Positions 8,771 to 17,423 of a stretch of DNA of 64,000 bases are shown here, one piece after another. The position numbers and the translations under genes are program-made. The DNA is from CAYGZL01 sp964354345 (GTDB lineage: Bacteria > Chloroflexota > Anaerolineae > Anaerolineales > UBA4823), in contig CAYGZL010000052.1 in NCBI GenBank assembly GCA_964354345.1, forward strand, positions 1 through 64,000, in the 5' to 3' direction. How positions within the stretch are numbered: the first letter of the stretch is position 1; each line of letters opens with the position of its first letter. The notes under the pieces were generated by a model, which saw only the letters and a list, made by a program, of their open reading frames with translations, was not told where the DNA came from and made no database searches.

Positions 8771-10033
8771 TTAACGCAGTTCACGTCCGGAATATCCGAG
8801 AACCTGCCGGGCAACGATCAAGCGGTTGATTTGACCAGTACCCTCATAGATATCACTGATCTTGGCGTCACGGAACCATTTTTCCAACAGAATCTCACGA
8901 GAGTAACCCAGGGGTCCCATAATTTCTACCGCTCGCTGAGTGATCTTGTTGACCACATCACCAGCGCGTAGTTTTGCCATCGAGGCTTCCATTGAATTAG
9001 GCTTCCGGTTATCCGCCATCCAAACCGCTTTGACGACTAACAACCAGGCAGAACGCAGCATCGTCTCCATGTCAATTACTTCCCGCTCAACTGCGGTCAT
9101 CTTCTGGCGGGGTAGACCATAGCGAATGGTTACGCCTTGCTGGGCCAGCATTTCCTTTAAACTTTCCAATGCTGCGCGCGCAACACCGATCGCCATTGCC
9201 GCCACCAACGGGCGGGTAGCATCGAATGTCGCCATCGCACCTTTGAAACCCTTACTGGTCGGTTCTTTGACCACCTCCACACTGCCTAAGATGTGATCGA
9301 ATGGCACACGCACGTCCTGTAGGAAAATCGAGGCCGTGTCGCTGACGCGAATGCCCATTTTATTCTCCAGCTTCGCCACCGTCACCCCAGGTGTACCTGC
9401 CTCGATCACAAAAGCCCGCATTCCAGCCCGCCCGGCAGTCGGATCGATTGTCGCCCACACTACAACTAAACCCTCACTTTCACACAGGCTTTTATGACCA
9501 GCAGTGACAAAAATTTTCTCGCCGTTCAGTACCCATTCATTGGTTTGGGTGTCCAATACAGCCGTGGTGCGGATTGCTGCAGTATCGGACCCGGCTTGAC
9601 CCTCGGTCATCGCCATAGCGCCAAAGACGGGTTTTTCACCGCGAAAACGTGCCAGAAATTTTGCCTTTTGTTCGGGTGTTCCAGCAGCTTCGACTGCTGC
9701 TGCACCTAGACCACCCCCTGGTGTAACCAGATACATGCCTGTATCACCCCAGGATAGCATTTCCAACATATGCGCCAAAGATTGGTAACCAATACGCGGT
9801 CTTTCTTTTCCTTGCTCATCTACTTTCTTCCGGCTCTCGTCTGGCGCCAACGATCCTGCTCCCGTTGTCCGCATTGCCATATGCATGAAATTGATATAGT
9901 CCCAAGGGATCTCATGTTCGTGTTCGTCATAATAACGCGAAACCGGGCGCATCATATTTTCGGCAACGGTTTGCAACGCATTGTTTGTCATCACAATCGG
10001 CTTCGGCAGCTCAAATTCAATCATCTTCTTCAC
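8771..10033 (-). CDS. Acyl-CoA dehydrogenase (with EGT motif)
   Basis: FAD-dependent alpha,beta-dehydrogenation of acyl-CoA, the first beta-oxidation step. 420 residues of the ACAD fold: FAD/substrate region with AMAMTEGQAGSDTAA (about 130-145), the GEKIFVTAGH strand, and near the C-terminus DIYEGTGQINRLIVARQVL, in which the Glu of YEGT is the usual catalytic base. It starts only 3 bases after the stop of a second ACAD, so the two are translated from one message and may form a heteromer. Confidence 0.92.
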   Translation of the reverse strand: MKKMIEFELPKPIVMTNNALQTVAENMMRPVSRYYDEHEHEIPWDYINFMHMAMRTTGAGSLAPDESRKKVDEQGKERPRIGYQSLAHMLEMLSWGDTGMYLVTPGGGLGAAAVEAAGTPEQKAKFLARFRGEKPVFGAMAMTEGQAGSDTAAIRTTAVLDTQTNEWVLNGEKIFVTAGHKSLCESEGLVVVWATIDPTAGRAGMRAFVIEAGTPGVTVAKLENKMGIRVSDTASIFLQDVRVPFDHILGSVEVVKEPTSKGFKGAMATFDATRPLVAAMAIGVARAALESLKEMLAQQGVTIRYGLPRQKMTAVEREVIDMETMLRSAWLLVVKAVWMADNRKPNSMEASMAKLRAGDVVNKITQRAVEIMGPLGYSREILLEKWFRDAKISDIYEGTGQINRLIVARQVLGYSGRELR

Positions 10034-10036
10034 TCC

Positions 10037-11146
10037 TCAAACAATGCATAGGCCATTCAACATGGCAAATCCACGTCCGTTACGCATCCACAGCTCAACC
10101 GGATGATCACGGATATAACCGTGTCCACCCAGGATTTGAACCGCCCGATCGGTAACCATCATGGCCATATCAGTGGCACCAGTAAGAGCCAAGTAAGCCC
10201 TTTGGCTGGCTTCCGGCTTACCAACATCGATCATCCAGGCAGCTTCCCACACCAACAGGCGGATGGCCTCAATCTCAGTTGCCATTTCAGCAATCATGAA
10301 GGCGATCGCTTGCTTTTGAGCAACTTTCACCCCAAAAACATCGCGTTCCTTGGCATAATCACGCGCATATTCCAACGCCGCACGCGATAAACCAACTGCC
10401 ATCGCTGCTAACGCGACGCGCTGCGCATCCAGTATCGGCTCAAATGCCTGTGGATTACCACCCAAACCTTGGGATCCTCCCAACCGGTTCACCTGAGGTA
10501 GATGAAGATCCTTTAAGGTAACTGCATAAAGCGGTAGAGCATGGATGCCAAGAGTTTTCTGACGTTCACCGATTTGTAAACCGGCTGTTCCCTTTGGAAC
10601 GATGAACCCCTGCGTCCGATCTGCCAGGCGGGCATAGACAATCATCGCCTGTGCATCAGCAGCATACGGCACATAGCTTTTCTTACCATTGAGAACATAT
10701 TCATCTCCTGCTTCTATCGCGATAGTTTTCATATCTGTCGGATCGAAGTCAAATGACGGTTCCAAGAGAGCGGCAGTATAGGGTTGCCATTCGGCTTCGA
10801 TCACGGGTGGGAGATAAGTTTGCTTCTGCTCTTCATTCCCCGCTAACAATATAGGCGTGACGTAAAGGTTAGGGGTCAGAACAGCCAAAGCGGCTGCCAG
10901 GTCTCCCCAGGCTAACTCCTCAGCTGCCAGAACACCCGTAACCGCCGAACGTTCTCCAAATCCCCCATAAGCTTCAGGGACAGAGGCCTGAACATATCCC
11001 AATTCCCAACCCTTTTCAATCAGGTTGAATGGAATTACTTCCTCCTCGTCAGCATCATGGGCTTTGGGGCGCAAATCACTCGCTGCATAACGGTTGAGAG
11101 TATCAATTAGCATCTTTTGTTCATCGGTGGGTTCGAATGAATACAT
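10037..11146 (-). CDS. Acyl-CoA dehydrogenase paralogue lacking the C-terminal EGT base
   Basis: 369 residues with the ACAD N-terminal helical domain (ADEEEVIPFNLIEKGWELG), the middle beta domain (YVLNGKKSYVPYA) and the C-terminal helices ending GGHGYIRDHPVELWMRN. Where most family members have a YEGT segment after the FAD-binding RD(A/G)R, this protein reads NGRGFAMLNGLCIV and stops. It is therefore a shorter, possibly non-catalytic or differently based paralogue. It is first in the operon and overlaps nothing, but is only 3 bases from the EGT-containing partner. An alpha-beta heteromer is inferred, not shown. Confidence 0.88.
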   Translation of the reverse strand: MYSFEPTDEQKMLIDTLNRYAASDLRPKAHDADEEEVIPFNLIEKGWELGYVQASVPEAYGGFGERSAVTGVLAAEELAWGDLAAALAVLTPNLYVTPILLAGNEEQKQTYLPPVIEAEWQPYTAALLEPSFDFDPTDMKTIAIEAGDEYVLNGKKSYVPYAADAQAMIVYARLADRTQGFIVPKGTAGLQIGERQKTLGIHALPLYAVTLKDLHLPQVNRLGGSQGLGGNPQAFEPILDAQRVALAAMAVGLSRAALEYARDYAKERDVFGVKVAQKQAIAFMIAEMATEIEAIRLLVWEAAWMIDVGKPEASQRAYLALTGATDMAMMVTDRAVQILGGHGYIRDHPVELWMRNGRGFAMLNGLCIV

Positions 11147-11186
11147 GGTTCCCTCTTCCTAAATTTAACGGACAACTTCCAGCAGT

Positions 11187-11202
11187 TGTCAAGCATTTGA
11201 CA
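11187..11202. promoter_or_regulatory. Candidate operator upstream of the beta-oxidation operon
   Basis: TGTCAAGCATTTGACA is a 6+4+6 inverted repeat in the divergent region between the acyl-CoA dehydrogenase operon (minus) and the membrane-protein gene (plus). The right half, TTGACA, could also act as a -35 box for the plus strand. The binding regulator is unknown. Confidence 0.35.
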
Positions 11203-11245
11203 CAATGCAATTAAATTATAACAGAGCAATGCTATACTTCAGCCG

Positions 11246-12607
11246 TTGAATTCATCATCTCAGCATACTCCAATACCTTTGCGAAAGATCATCCAAACCT
11301 GGTGGCCTTTGGCTGCAAGTTGGCTGCTTATGGGTGCAGAGCTACCTGCTCTTAGCGCGATCGTAGCGCGTCTGACCGACCCAGAGATTCATCTGGCAGC
11401 CTACGGTGGTGTGGTTTTTCCTTTGGCGATGATCATTGAATCCCCCATAATCATGCTCTTATCGGCCTCGACAGCATTGAGCAAAGATTGGGATTCCTAT
11501 CTCAGGCTGCGTCGGTTTATGATGAGTGCAAGTGCAATCCTGACTATTTTTCATCTCGTGATTGTCTTAACCCCCCTGTACGATTTCATCGTGGTTCAAT
11601 TGCTTGGCGTGCCTGGAGAAATTATTGAGCCGGCTCGCATCGGTTTATTGATCATGACACCCTGGACCTGGTCAATCGCTTACCGGCGCTTCCATCAGGG
11701 AGTTCTGATTCGTTTTGGCCATCCACGAGCTGTCGGTCTGGGTACAATCATTCGTCTCAGCGCTAACCTTCTAATTCTAATGATTGGCTTCCTGTTGGGA
11801 ACCCTGCCGGGGATAGTTGTGGCTACGAGTGCGGTTGCTTGCGGCGTGGTCAGCGAAGCAATCTTTGTGGGTCTGGCAGTGCGCCCGGTTTTAAAATTGG
11901 AAGTTCGTCTGGCGCCTGTTTTAACAAATCCATTGACGCGCCAGGATTTCGTACAATTTTACATTCCCCTGGCGCTTACTTCTCTTATTAATTTGCTGGT
12001 GAATCCACTTGGAAGCGCAGCCTTGAGCCGGATGCCAGAGGCTCTGACCTCCCTGGCAGTCTGGCCCGTGGTTTCCGGGTTGATTTTTCTGTTACGCAGC
12101 ATGGGAATCGCATATAACGAAGTGGTTGTGGCTTTACTCGACCAGCCAGGTTCATCTACCAACTTGCGCCGTTTCACAATACTATTGATGATTGTAACCA
12201 CCTTTCTACTGCTCCTGGTGGCTGCGACGCCGGTTTCAAAATTTTGGTTCGAACAGATCTCTGCTTTGCCCCCTCACCTGGCTGAGTTAGCTCGCCGGGG
12301 CATCTGGTTGGCCATACCCCTCCCAGCACTTACTGCGCTGCAGAGCTGGTATCAAGGCGCAATTTTACACAGTCGCCAAACCCGAGGAATCACCGAATCA
12401 ATCGTAATTTACCTGGCTACCAGCGTTATCGTCCTGGGGGCTGGTGTTTTATATAACCAGGTTCTTGGGTTGTATATTGGCTTGACCGCTCTCACCTTCA
12501 GTATTCTCACCCAAACGACCTGGTTGTGGCTGCGTAGCCTCCAAGCCATTCGCCAGGTTGAGTCGCGCGACCAACGCCAGTCCTCTCCCGAAACTATCTA
12601 TCCATGA
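11246..12607 (+). CDS. Polytopic membrane protein, MATE/ANK-like
   Basis: 453 residues with about twelve hydrophobic segments and no signal peptide. The pattern of two repeated six-helix halves and segments such as NLLVNPLGSAALSRMPEALTSLAVWPVVSGL resembles the MATE/MOP superfamily, in particular the ANKH-like branch. Such proteins are multidrug/cation antiporters or export small anions. The start is TTG 11246, immediately downstream of the divergent promoter region; no ATG lies nearby. The stop overlaps the start of the LysE relic by four bases, so the two genes were translationally coupled. Substrate unknown. Confidence 0.7.
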   Translation: MNSSSQHTPIPLRKIIQTWWPLAASWLLMGAELPALSAIVARLTDPEIHLAAYGGVVFPLAMIIESPIIMLLSASTALSKDWDSYLRLRRFMMSASAILTIFHLVIVLTPLYDFIVVQLLGVPGEIIEPARIGLLIMTPWTWSIAYRRFHQGVLIRFGHPRAVGLGTIIRLSANLLILMIGFLLGTLPGIVVATSAVACGVVSEAIFVGLAVRPVLKLEVRLAPVLTNPLTRQDFVQFYIPLALTSLINLLVNPLGSAALSRMPEALTSLAVWPVVSGLIFLLRSMGIAYNEVVVALLDQPGSSTNLRRFTILLMIVTTFLLLLVAATPVSKFWFEQISALPPHLAELARRGIWLAIPLPALTALQSWYQGAILHSRQTRGITESIVIYLATSVIVLGAGVLYNQVLGLYIGLTALTFSILTQTTWLWLRSLQAIRQVESRDQRQSSPETIYP

Positions 12608-12799
12608 ACATTGTCTCGGTTTTCGCCTGGCTGCTCCAAGACTTCGCCCTCGGTCTGACAGCCGAGGTGTCTCCCGGCTCTTTTCAGACTTATCTGATCA
12701 GTCAAAGCCTGGCAGGTGGATGGGTTGTTTATTGGGGGGATTCTCGGTTTTGTGGGGCTTTTTCACCAGGCGCGCCGCTTGGGCCCTAAAATGTTATAA
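12604..12799 (+). pseudogene. LysE-family exporter with internal deletion
   Basis: ATG 12604 starts the typical LysE N-terminus (FALGLTAEVSPGSFQTYL, then ISQSLAGG). Near 12720 the message changes frame, and the frame ending at TAA 12797-12799 reads GLFIGGILGFVGLFHQARRL, a good match to the family's last helix. An intact LysE protein has about 200 residues, so roughly 140-150 codons from the middle are gone while both ends remain. A functional transporter is impossible. The promoterless overlap with the upstream membrane-protein gene shows it was part of a two-gene unit. Confidence 0.65.
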
Positions 12800-12845
12800 T
12801 TTTTAAATCTATTTCACTTGTACAATTACCTCAAAAGGAGCGTTT

Positions 12846-14057
12846 ATGGATACACTTTCGTTTACAATCGAAAAAGTGATTAAAGCACCAATCACTCAGG
12901 TATACCATGCCTTTACCAACGCAACAGTCTTGCGGGAGTGGTTATGTGACATTGCCACGGTCGCCCCCCAACCGGGTGGGCGGATTTACATGGTCTGGAA
13001 TTCAGGATACTATACCTGCGGTGAATATATATCGCTTACTCCTGAGAGCGCGATCGTCTTTACCTGGCAAGGTCGCGGAGACCCAGGGCAGACTCAGGTG
13101 CGCGTTGATCTAACCGAAAAAACCGACGGCATCGAGCTGCGTTTGACCCACAGTGGACTAAGCGCTGATCCATCCTGGGCGCGAACTGTGACTGAAATCC
13201 AGGAGGGTTGGAAAAGCGGCCTGGATAACCTGGTCTCGACCTTAGAAACCGGTGAGGATTTACGGATCGTCCGGCGTCCCATGCTTGGAATAACAATCAG
13301 TGATTTTAATGAGGAAATTGCGCGCAATACCGGCGTTCCAGTATCTCAAGGTATTCGCCTGGACAGCGTCCTGGGAGGTATGGGCGCCCAAGCGGCTGGC
13401 TTGCAGGCTGGTGATGTACTGGTCAGTATTGGAGGATTAGCCACTCCAGATTTCGCTTGTCTGTCCAAGGCTGTCCAGGGTCGCCATGCCGGGGAACAAA
13501 TCGAGGTGGTTTTTTACCGCGGTCCAGAGAAGAAACAAGTGATTATGCAACTTTCGCACCGCCCAATTCCAGAGATTCCCTGGTCCATCCAGGCTTTGGC
13601 GAAAACGGTGCGCCAGCAAACTGATGAAGCGCTTGGGACCCTTGACAAGTTCTGTGCGGGCGTTTCCGAATCCGAAGCCGAGTTCAGACCAAAATCCAAT
13701 GAATGGAGTTCCAAAGAGGTCCTGGCTCATCTGATCCAAGGTGAGCGTGACCAACAGGCTTATATCGTTGGGTGTGTTGGCAGTCAGGAACAGTGGTCGG
13801 ATGATTATGCCGGCAATTTACAATTTCGCCTCAATGCAACCCTGGTAGTTTATCCTTCATTACCAATGCTGTTGTCAGAATTAAGGCTTCTCATGCTGGA
13901 AACCGCAGCCTTGTACGATAACCTTCCGGTAGATTTTATACAGAGAAAGTCAAGCTATTGGCGGTTGGCTTACCAGGCGTTACAAGGACCATATCACCTG
14001 AACACACACCTTGAGCAAATGCGCGCCTCCATCGAGGCTAAACGGCGTAGTTCATAA
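12846..14057 (+). CDS. AHSA1-like / PDZ / DinB-like three-domain protein
   Basis: 403 residues in an unusual order. Residues 1-135 form an AHSA1/SRPBCC domain (TIEKVIKAPITQVYHAFTN; VFTWQG). Residues about 145-240 form a PDZ domain (LDSVLGGMGAQAAGLQAGDV, then VVFYRG). Residues about 250-400 resemble a DinB/DUF664 four-helix bundle (NEWSSKEVLAHLIQGERDQQ, with a later HLNTHLEQM His pair). SRPBCC and DinB domains bind small or lipophilic ligands or metal; PDZ binds C-terminal peptides. No signal peptide, so cytoplasmic. It starts 46 bases after the LysE relic behind AAAAGGAGCG. Function unknown. Confidence 0.8.
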   Translation: MDTLSFTIEKVIKAPITQVYHAFTNATVLREWLCDIATVAPQPGGRIYMVWNSGYYTCGEYISLTPESAIVFTWQGRGDPGQTQVRVDLTEKTDGIELRLTHSGLSADPSWARTVTEIQEGWKSGLDNLVSTLETGEDLRIVRRPMLGITISDFNEEIARNTGVPVSQGIRLDSVLGGMGAQAAGLQAGDVLVSIGGLATPDFACLSKAVQGRHAGEQIEVVFYRGPEKKQVIMQLSHRPIPEIPWSIQALAKTVRQQTDEALGTLDKFCAGVSESEAEFRPKSNEWSSKEVLAHLIQGERDQQAYIVGCVGSQEQWSDDYAGNLQFRLNATLVVYPSLPMLLSELRLLMLETAALYDNLPVDFIQRKSSYWRLAYQALQGPYHLNTHLEQMRASIEAKRRSS

Positions 14058-14065
14058 AGAATTCT

Positions 14066-14821
14066 CTAAGGGATTGTGACGCCCAAAGCTTTCAAGATTG
14101 TCCTCAGGCTGACCAGGATTATTAAAACACCTACCAACCCCATTAACGACCGGGTCGGCAGGTGCTTGGTGACATAAGCAGCCAGGGGTGCTGCTACCGC
14201 GCCGCCAATCAGCAGGCCCAAAATGATCCGCCAGGTGTCCAGAAACCCCAGGGTCAGGATGAAAGTCACTGATTCCGAAAAGGTCACAAAAAATTCAGCC
14301 AGGTTAACCGATCCGATCGAAAAGCGCGGATGATTACCCCGCGCCACTAGAGTTGTGGTCACCACGGGTCCCCAACCACCTCCACCAATTGCATCAAAGA
14401 AACCACCCAATAAGCCAAGTGGTTCAATAAAAGTAGTCACTCTGCCATCAATTGAACCACGCTGTAATGCTTTCCATAGGATAACCCCCCCCATAATCAA
14501 CAAATAACCTGAGATAAAGGGTTTAATTACCTCGCCATTGAGTTTGGTCAGCATATAAGCACCAGTTACGCCACCGATTATTCCCGGGATCAATAAACGT
14601 CGGATTAAGTATTTATCTACATTCCCCAGGCGCCAATGGGAAAACCCTGATATCCCTGTAGTAACGACTTCTGCCATATGAACACTGGCGCTAGCAATCA
14701 CAGGGGATATCCCCAATGTAAGCAGCAGCGTATTCGAGCTGACTCCATAAGCCATTCCCAAAGCCCCATCAATCATTTGGGCAATAAAACCAACAATGAT
14801 AAATATAACTACCTGATCCAT
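14066..14821 (-). CDS. TauE/SafE family sulfite/organosulfonate exporter-like permease
   Basis: 251 residues with about eight membrane helices and the family signature at the N-terminus (GFIAQMIDGALGMAYGVSS) repeated in the second half (GGFFDAIGGGGWGPVVTTTL). Members move sulfite, sulfonates or other small anions across the inner membrane. It ends 8 bases from the convergent fusion gene and is the second gene of a minus-strand pair with an Rrf2 regulator 57 bases upstream. That regulator family often controls sulfur metabolism, which supports a sulfur-related role here. Confidence 0.85.
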   Translation of the reverse strand: MDQVVIFIIVGFIAQMIDGALGMAYGVSSNTLLLTLGISPVIASASVHMAEVVTTGISGFSHWRLGNVDKYLIRRLLIPGIIGGVTGAYMLTKLNGEVIKPFISGYLLIMGGVILWKALQRGSIDGRVTTFIEPLGLLGGFFDAIGGGGWGPVVTTTLVARGNHPRFSIGSVNLAEFFVTFSESVTFILTLGFLDTWRIILGLLIGGAVAAPLAAYVTKHLPTRSLMGLVGVLIILVSLRTILKALGVTIP

Positions 14822-14878
14822 TACAAACCCGATGAAAAGGTGAATGAACTAGCTTTTACCCAAATTGGGAGGAATAAC

Positions 14879-15358
14879 TCAAACCGATGATAATGGATAA
14901 TTCATTAAGTCTTGGCGGACATGCTCAATGCGCTGTGTGACATCCGCCAGTGTTGTACGATCCAAGATGTCCGCGATCGCATTGCGCACATCCAGCATCA
15001 CCAACCGCAATCCACAGGTTTCTTCATCTGGGCAGGCGCATTTCTCATAAGCTGTTTGGCTAACGCACCGGATAGGCGCTAATGGTCCGTCTAGCACACG
15101 CACAATTTGCCCTAAGGTAATTTGATTGGCTGGTTTCCCAAGGTAATAACCTCCCCCGCTGCCCATGCGACTCTTTACCAGCCCGGCATTTTTCAAGGTT
15201 AATAAGATTTGCTCAAGGAACTTAACCGGTATTTTCTCGCGTGTCGCAATTTCCTTGATCTGGACAACTTCTCCTAAGCCTTCTTTAGAAGACAGAGTAA
15301 TTAGAGCCCGGATACCATATTCGCCTCGTTTAGAGAGTTTCATATTTTCCAATTCCAT
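14879..15358 (-). CDS. Rrf2-family transcriptional regulator
   Basis: 159 residues: an N-terminal winged helix (MKLSKRGEYGIRALITL, a near-perfect Rrf2 start) and a C-terminal Cys group with spacing C-x8-C-x-C-x6-C (CVSQTAYEKCACPDEETC), compatible with an Fe-S cluster as in IscR/NsrR-type sensors. Start could be ATG 15358 or ATG 15343; the latter begins directly at the conserved MKLS. It precedes the TauE gene on the same strand and is divergent from a metallo-beta-lactamase gene. Likely targets are these neighbours, possibly sulfur or Fe-S genes. Confidence 0.88.
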   Translation of the reverse strand: MELENMKLSKRGEYGIRALITLSSKEGLGEVVQIKEIATREKIPVKFLEQILLTLKNAGLVKSRMGSGGGYYLGKPANQITLGQIVRVLDGPLAPIRCVSQTAYEKCACPDEETCGLRLVMLDVRNAIADILDRTTLADVTQRIEHVRQDLMNYPLSSV

Positions 15359-15386
15359 ACTACTTCTATCATAATAATATTTTCGA

Positions 15387-15469
15387 TAGGATAACCGACT
15401 GAGAATAAGTTGTCAAGCCCTACATTGCCAGCAGGGCGATTTTGGCGTAAAATGGCAATCATTATCCTA
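15387..15469. promoter_or_regulatory. Paired inverted half-sites in the Rrf2 divergent region
   Basis: TAGGATAA (15387-15394) and its exact reverse complement TTATCCTA (15462-15469) face each other, one near each divergent gene start. They are candidate half-sites for the Rrf2 regulator; the 67-base spacing would need looping or two dimers. Confidence 0.25.
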
Positions 15470-15497
15470 TATTTAACCAGAAAGAGTATACCGTAGC

Positions 15498-16418
15498 GTG
15501 GTAAAAACTGGATCATCTGTCTACACGATCGACTTAAATTTCATGGGATTGCCCGGAGCCATCGCCAGTTACCTTATCCCTCATGCACACGGCGCGGTTT
15601 TAATTGAGAGTGGCCCTGGATCCACATTGCCCGGTCTGCAAGCTGGTTTGAAGGCTCACGGTCTGACAGTCTCCGACATCACCGATGTACTTATAACCCA
15701 TATCCACTTGGATCATGGTGGTGCAGCCGGCTGGTTGGCCCGTCAGGGCGCCCGTATCCACGTTCACCCGGCAGGAGCACCGCACCTGATTGATCCCCAA
15801 AAGTTGCTCTCAAGCGCCGCCCGTATTTATGGCGATCAGATGCAATCCTTGTGGGGTGAATTCTTGCCTGTCCCTGAAGAACGCCTGATGATTATCCAAG
15901 ATGGAGAAGAGCTTGAGATTGAAGGTTTACGCTTTCGCGCACTGGATACACCAGGTCATGCGAACCATCATAATGTCTATCTTTTTGAAGGAATTTGTTT
16001 CTCTGGCGATTTTGGCGGCATTCGCATGCAGGGCATCCGTCATTTACGCCTCCCTATGCCGCCCCCCGAATTTATCCTGGAACAGTGGCATACCAGTCTG
16101 GTCAGGTTAAGGGCTGAACATTCGAGCGGTGCCTTCAACCAAATCGCCCCAACGCATTTCGGTATCTTTACCGATGCGAGTTGGCATCTGGATAGCCTGG
16201 GAAAAGCCTTGGACGAAATTGAAGACTGGATGTCGGCTGTCATGCCCGGCCATCCTGGGCTCGATGAACTTAACAAGAGCTTTTTAGCCTGGATACGCCG
16301 CCGGTCAGAAGCGGATGGTCTGGATACCACCGCGTACGATATCTATGAAGCCGCTAATCCTTCCTGGATGTCCAGCCAAGGGATATTAAGGTATTGGAAT
16401 AAATACCGGATCAAGTAA
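15498..16418 (+). CDS. Metallo-beta-lactamase-fold hydrolase
   Basis: 306 residues of the MBL superfamily with the metal motif THIHLDHGG near residues 66-74, a further His in GHANHHNVY and an Asp in FSGDFGG. The family includes glyoxalase II, persulfide dioxygenases and lactonases; the long C-terminal helical part (TDASWHLDSLGKALDEIEDW) is not diagnostic. The start is GTG 15498. It is divergent from the Rrf2/TauE pair, so a sulfur-linked substrate such as a persulfide is possible but not shown. Cytoplasmic, no signal peptide. Confidence 0.8.
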   Translation: MVKTGSSVYTIDLNFMGLPGAIASYLIPHAHGAVLIESGPGSTLPGLQAGLKAHGLTVSDITDVLITHIHLDHGGAAGWLARQGARIHVHPAGAPHLIDPQKLLSSAARIYGDQMQSLWGEFLPVPEERLMIIQDGEELEIEGLRFRALDTPGHANHHNVYLFEGICFSGDFGGIRMQGIRHLRLPMPPPEFILEQWHTSLVRLRAEHSSGAFNQIAPTHFGIFTDASWHLDSLGKALDEIEDWMSAVMPGHPGLDELNKSFLAWIRRRSEADGLDTTAYDIYEAANPSWMSSQGILRYWNKYRIK

Positions 16419-16446
16419 ATCCTTTTCCATGACATGATAGAAACTG

Positions 16447-17106
16447 TCATCGTCGAACTGATTCAGATCTACCCACCTGGAAAAGGCATTGCGATAAGCC
16501 AGGTTGGTCTTCGTGATGTCTGATGAGTTGCACAACAGGAGTATCCAACAAACCCTGCAAAAAATAACGGTCCAGTTGGCATAGCTCCGGATGAGTGTTG
16601 ATGACTGCTTTGTAAGGACAATGGATCAGCACCAACCGCGGCCCTTCGGCATGCGCCTCCCAACGCGCTTGATAATTAAGCAGGTTCAATAATCGAATCA
16701 CTCCATTCAGCCGGCGTGTCAAGGTTTGGGTTTTACTAGAATTTACTTCGGTTATTCCAGATTGTGGTTTACTTAATCCATCGAGCATCCGTCTAGCCGT
16801 TCGTTGTAGAATCTCTCGTTGCGTTTCAGATGACAAGTCGCTAAACAATTCAGTCAGTAAAGCATCTGACAGGCAATCCAAATTATGCCCGAGTGTTTGC
16901 TCGGATAATTTATATAGGGTTGCTGGCCGGCCTTTGGCAACCTGATTTTTCTGTCCCCCTTCTTCCACCAGGCCTTGTTCTTGTAAGATAGTCAAGTGAT
17001 ACCGGATGTTCGCTTCGGTTACTTTCATTACCTGGCTTAACTCGGCGACTGAAACAAGGGGATGCTGGCGAATATAGTCACACAAACGCTGGCGAGCGGT
17101 TTTCAT
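16447..17106 (-). CDS. COG2345/SufR-like winged-helix regulator with C-terminal Cys motif
   Basis: About 219 residues. The N-terminus is an ArsR/DeoR-type winged helix (VSVAELSQVMKVTEANIRYH, then GRPATLYKLS). The C-terminal half has the spaced Cys pattern HCPYKAV, ELCQLD and QCLFQV typical of COG2345, the group that contains the Fe-S sensor SufR. I take ATG 17106 rather than TTG 17124. It is divergent from iscX-nuoB-nuoCD-nuoI, and a perfect 16-bp palindrome lies between. An Fe-S-responsive repressor of that operon and itself is a reasonable inference. Confidence 0.82.
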   Translation of the reverse strand: MKTARQRLCDYIRQHPLVSVAELSQVMKVTEANIRYHLTILQEQGLVEEGGQKNQVAKGRPATLYKLSEQTLGHNLDCLSDALLTELFSDLSSETQREILQRTARRMLDGLSKPQSGITEVNSSKTQTLTRRLNGVIRLLNLLNYQARWEAHAEGPRLVLIHCPYKAVINTHPELCQLDRYFLQGLLDTPVVQLIRHHEDQPGLSQCLFQVGRSESVRR

Positions 17107-17136
17107 GATCGAATTGTAATCCAACTACATAATTTC

Positions 17137-17152
17137 GCAAATATATATTTGC
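17137..17152. promoter_or_regulatory. Perfect 16-bp palindrome between the SufR-like gene and iscX
   Basis: GCAAATATATATTTGC is fully self-complementary and lies 31 bases from the regulator start and 56 bases from iscX. It is a candidate operator for the COG2345 regulator. Confidence 0.5.
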
Positions 17153-17207
17153 TTTTATGCATGGTTCTCCGAAGAAATACGAGTATAATTGTGTCTGTTT
17201 TGTAATT

Positions 17208-17423
17208 ATGGTAGATCAATGCTTAACCTGGGAAGACACTTTCGCCATTGTTCAGTTTTTACGCGCCCAACATCCCGGAGTCAATCTTGAACAAATTACG
17301 CTGGGTAATATTTATGAATGGACGACCCAGCTTCCGGATTTTCACGATGATCGAGCGCTTGCCAATGAAGGCATCTTGTTGGCAATAATCCAAGAATGGT
17401 TTGAGGAGTTATCCAATCTATGA
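17208..17423 (+). CDS. iscX: IscX-like Fe-S assembly protein
   Basis: A 71-residue acidic protein matching IscX (YfhJ): LTWEDTFAIVQFL at the start, then IYEWTTQLPDFHDDRALANE and IIQEWFEEL. In E. coli IscX binds IscS and iron and modulates Fe-S cluster assembly. The open frame extends 17 codons upstream, but ATG 17208 gives the family length and start. Its stop overlaps the nuoB ATG (ATGA), so the two are translationally coupled. This makes sense because NuoB and NuoI need Fe-S clusters. No isc genes other than this are in the window. Confidence 0.85.
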   Translation: MVDQCLTWEDTFAIVQFLRAQHPGVNLEQITLGNIYEWTTQLPDFHDDRALANEGILLAIIQEWFEELSNL

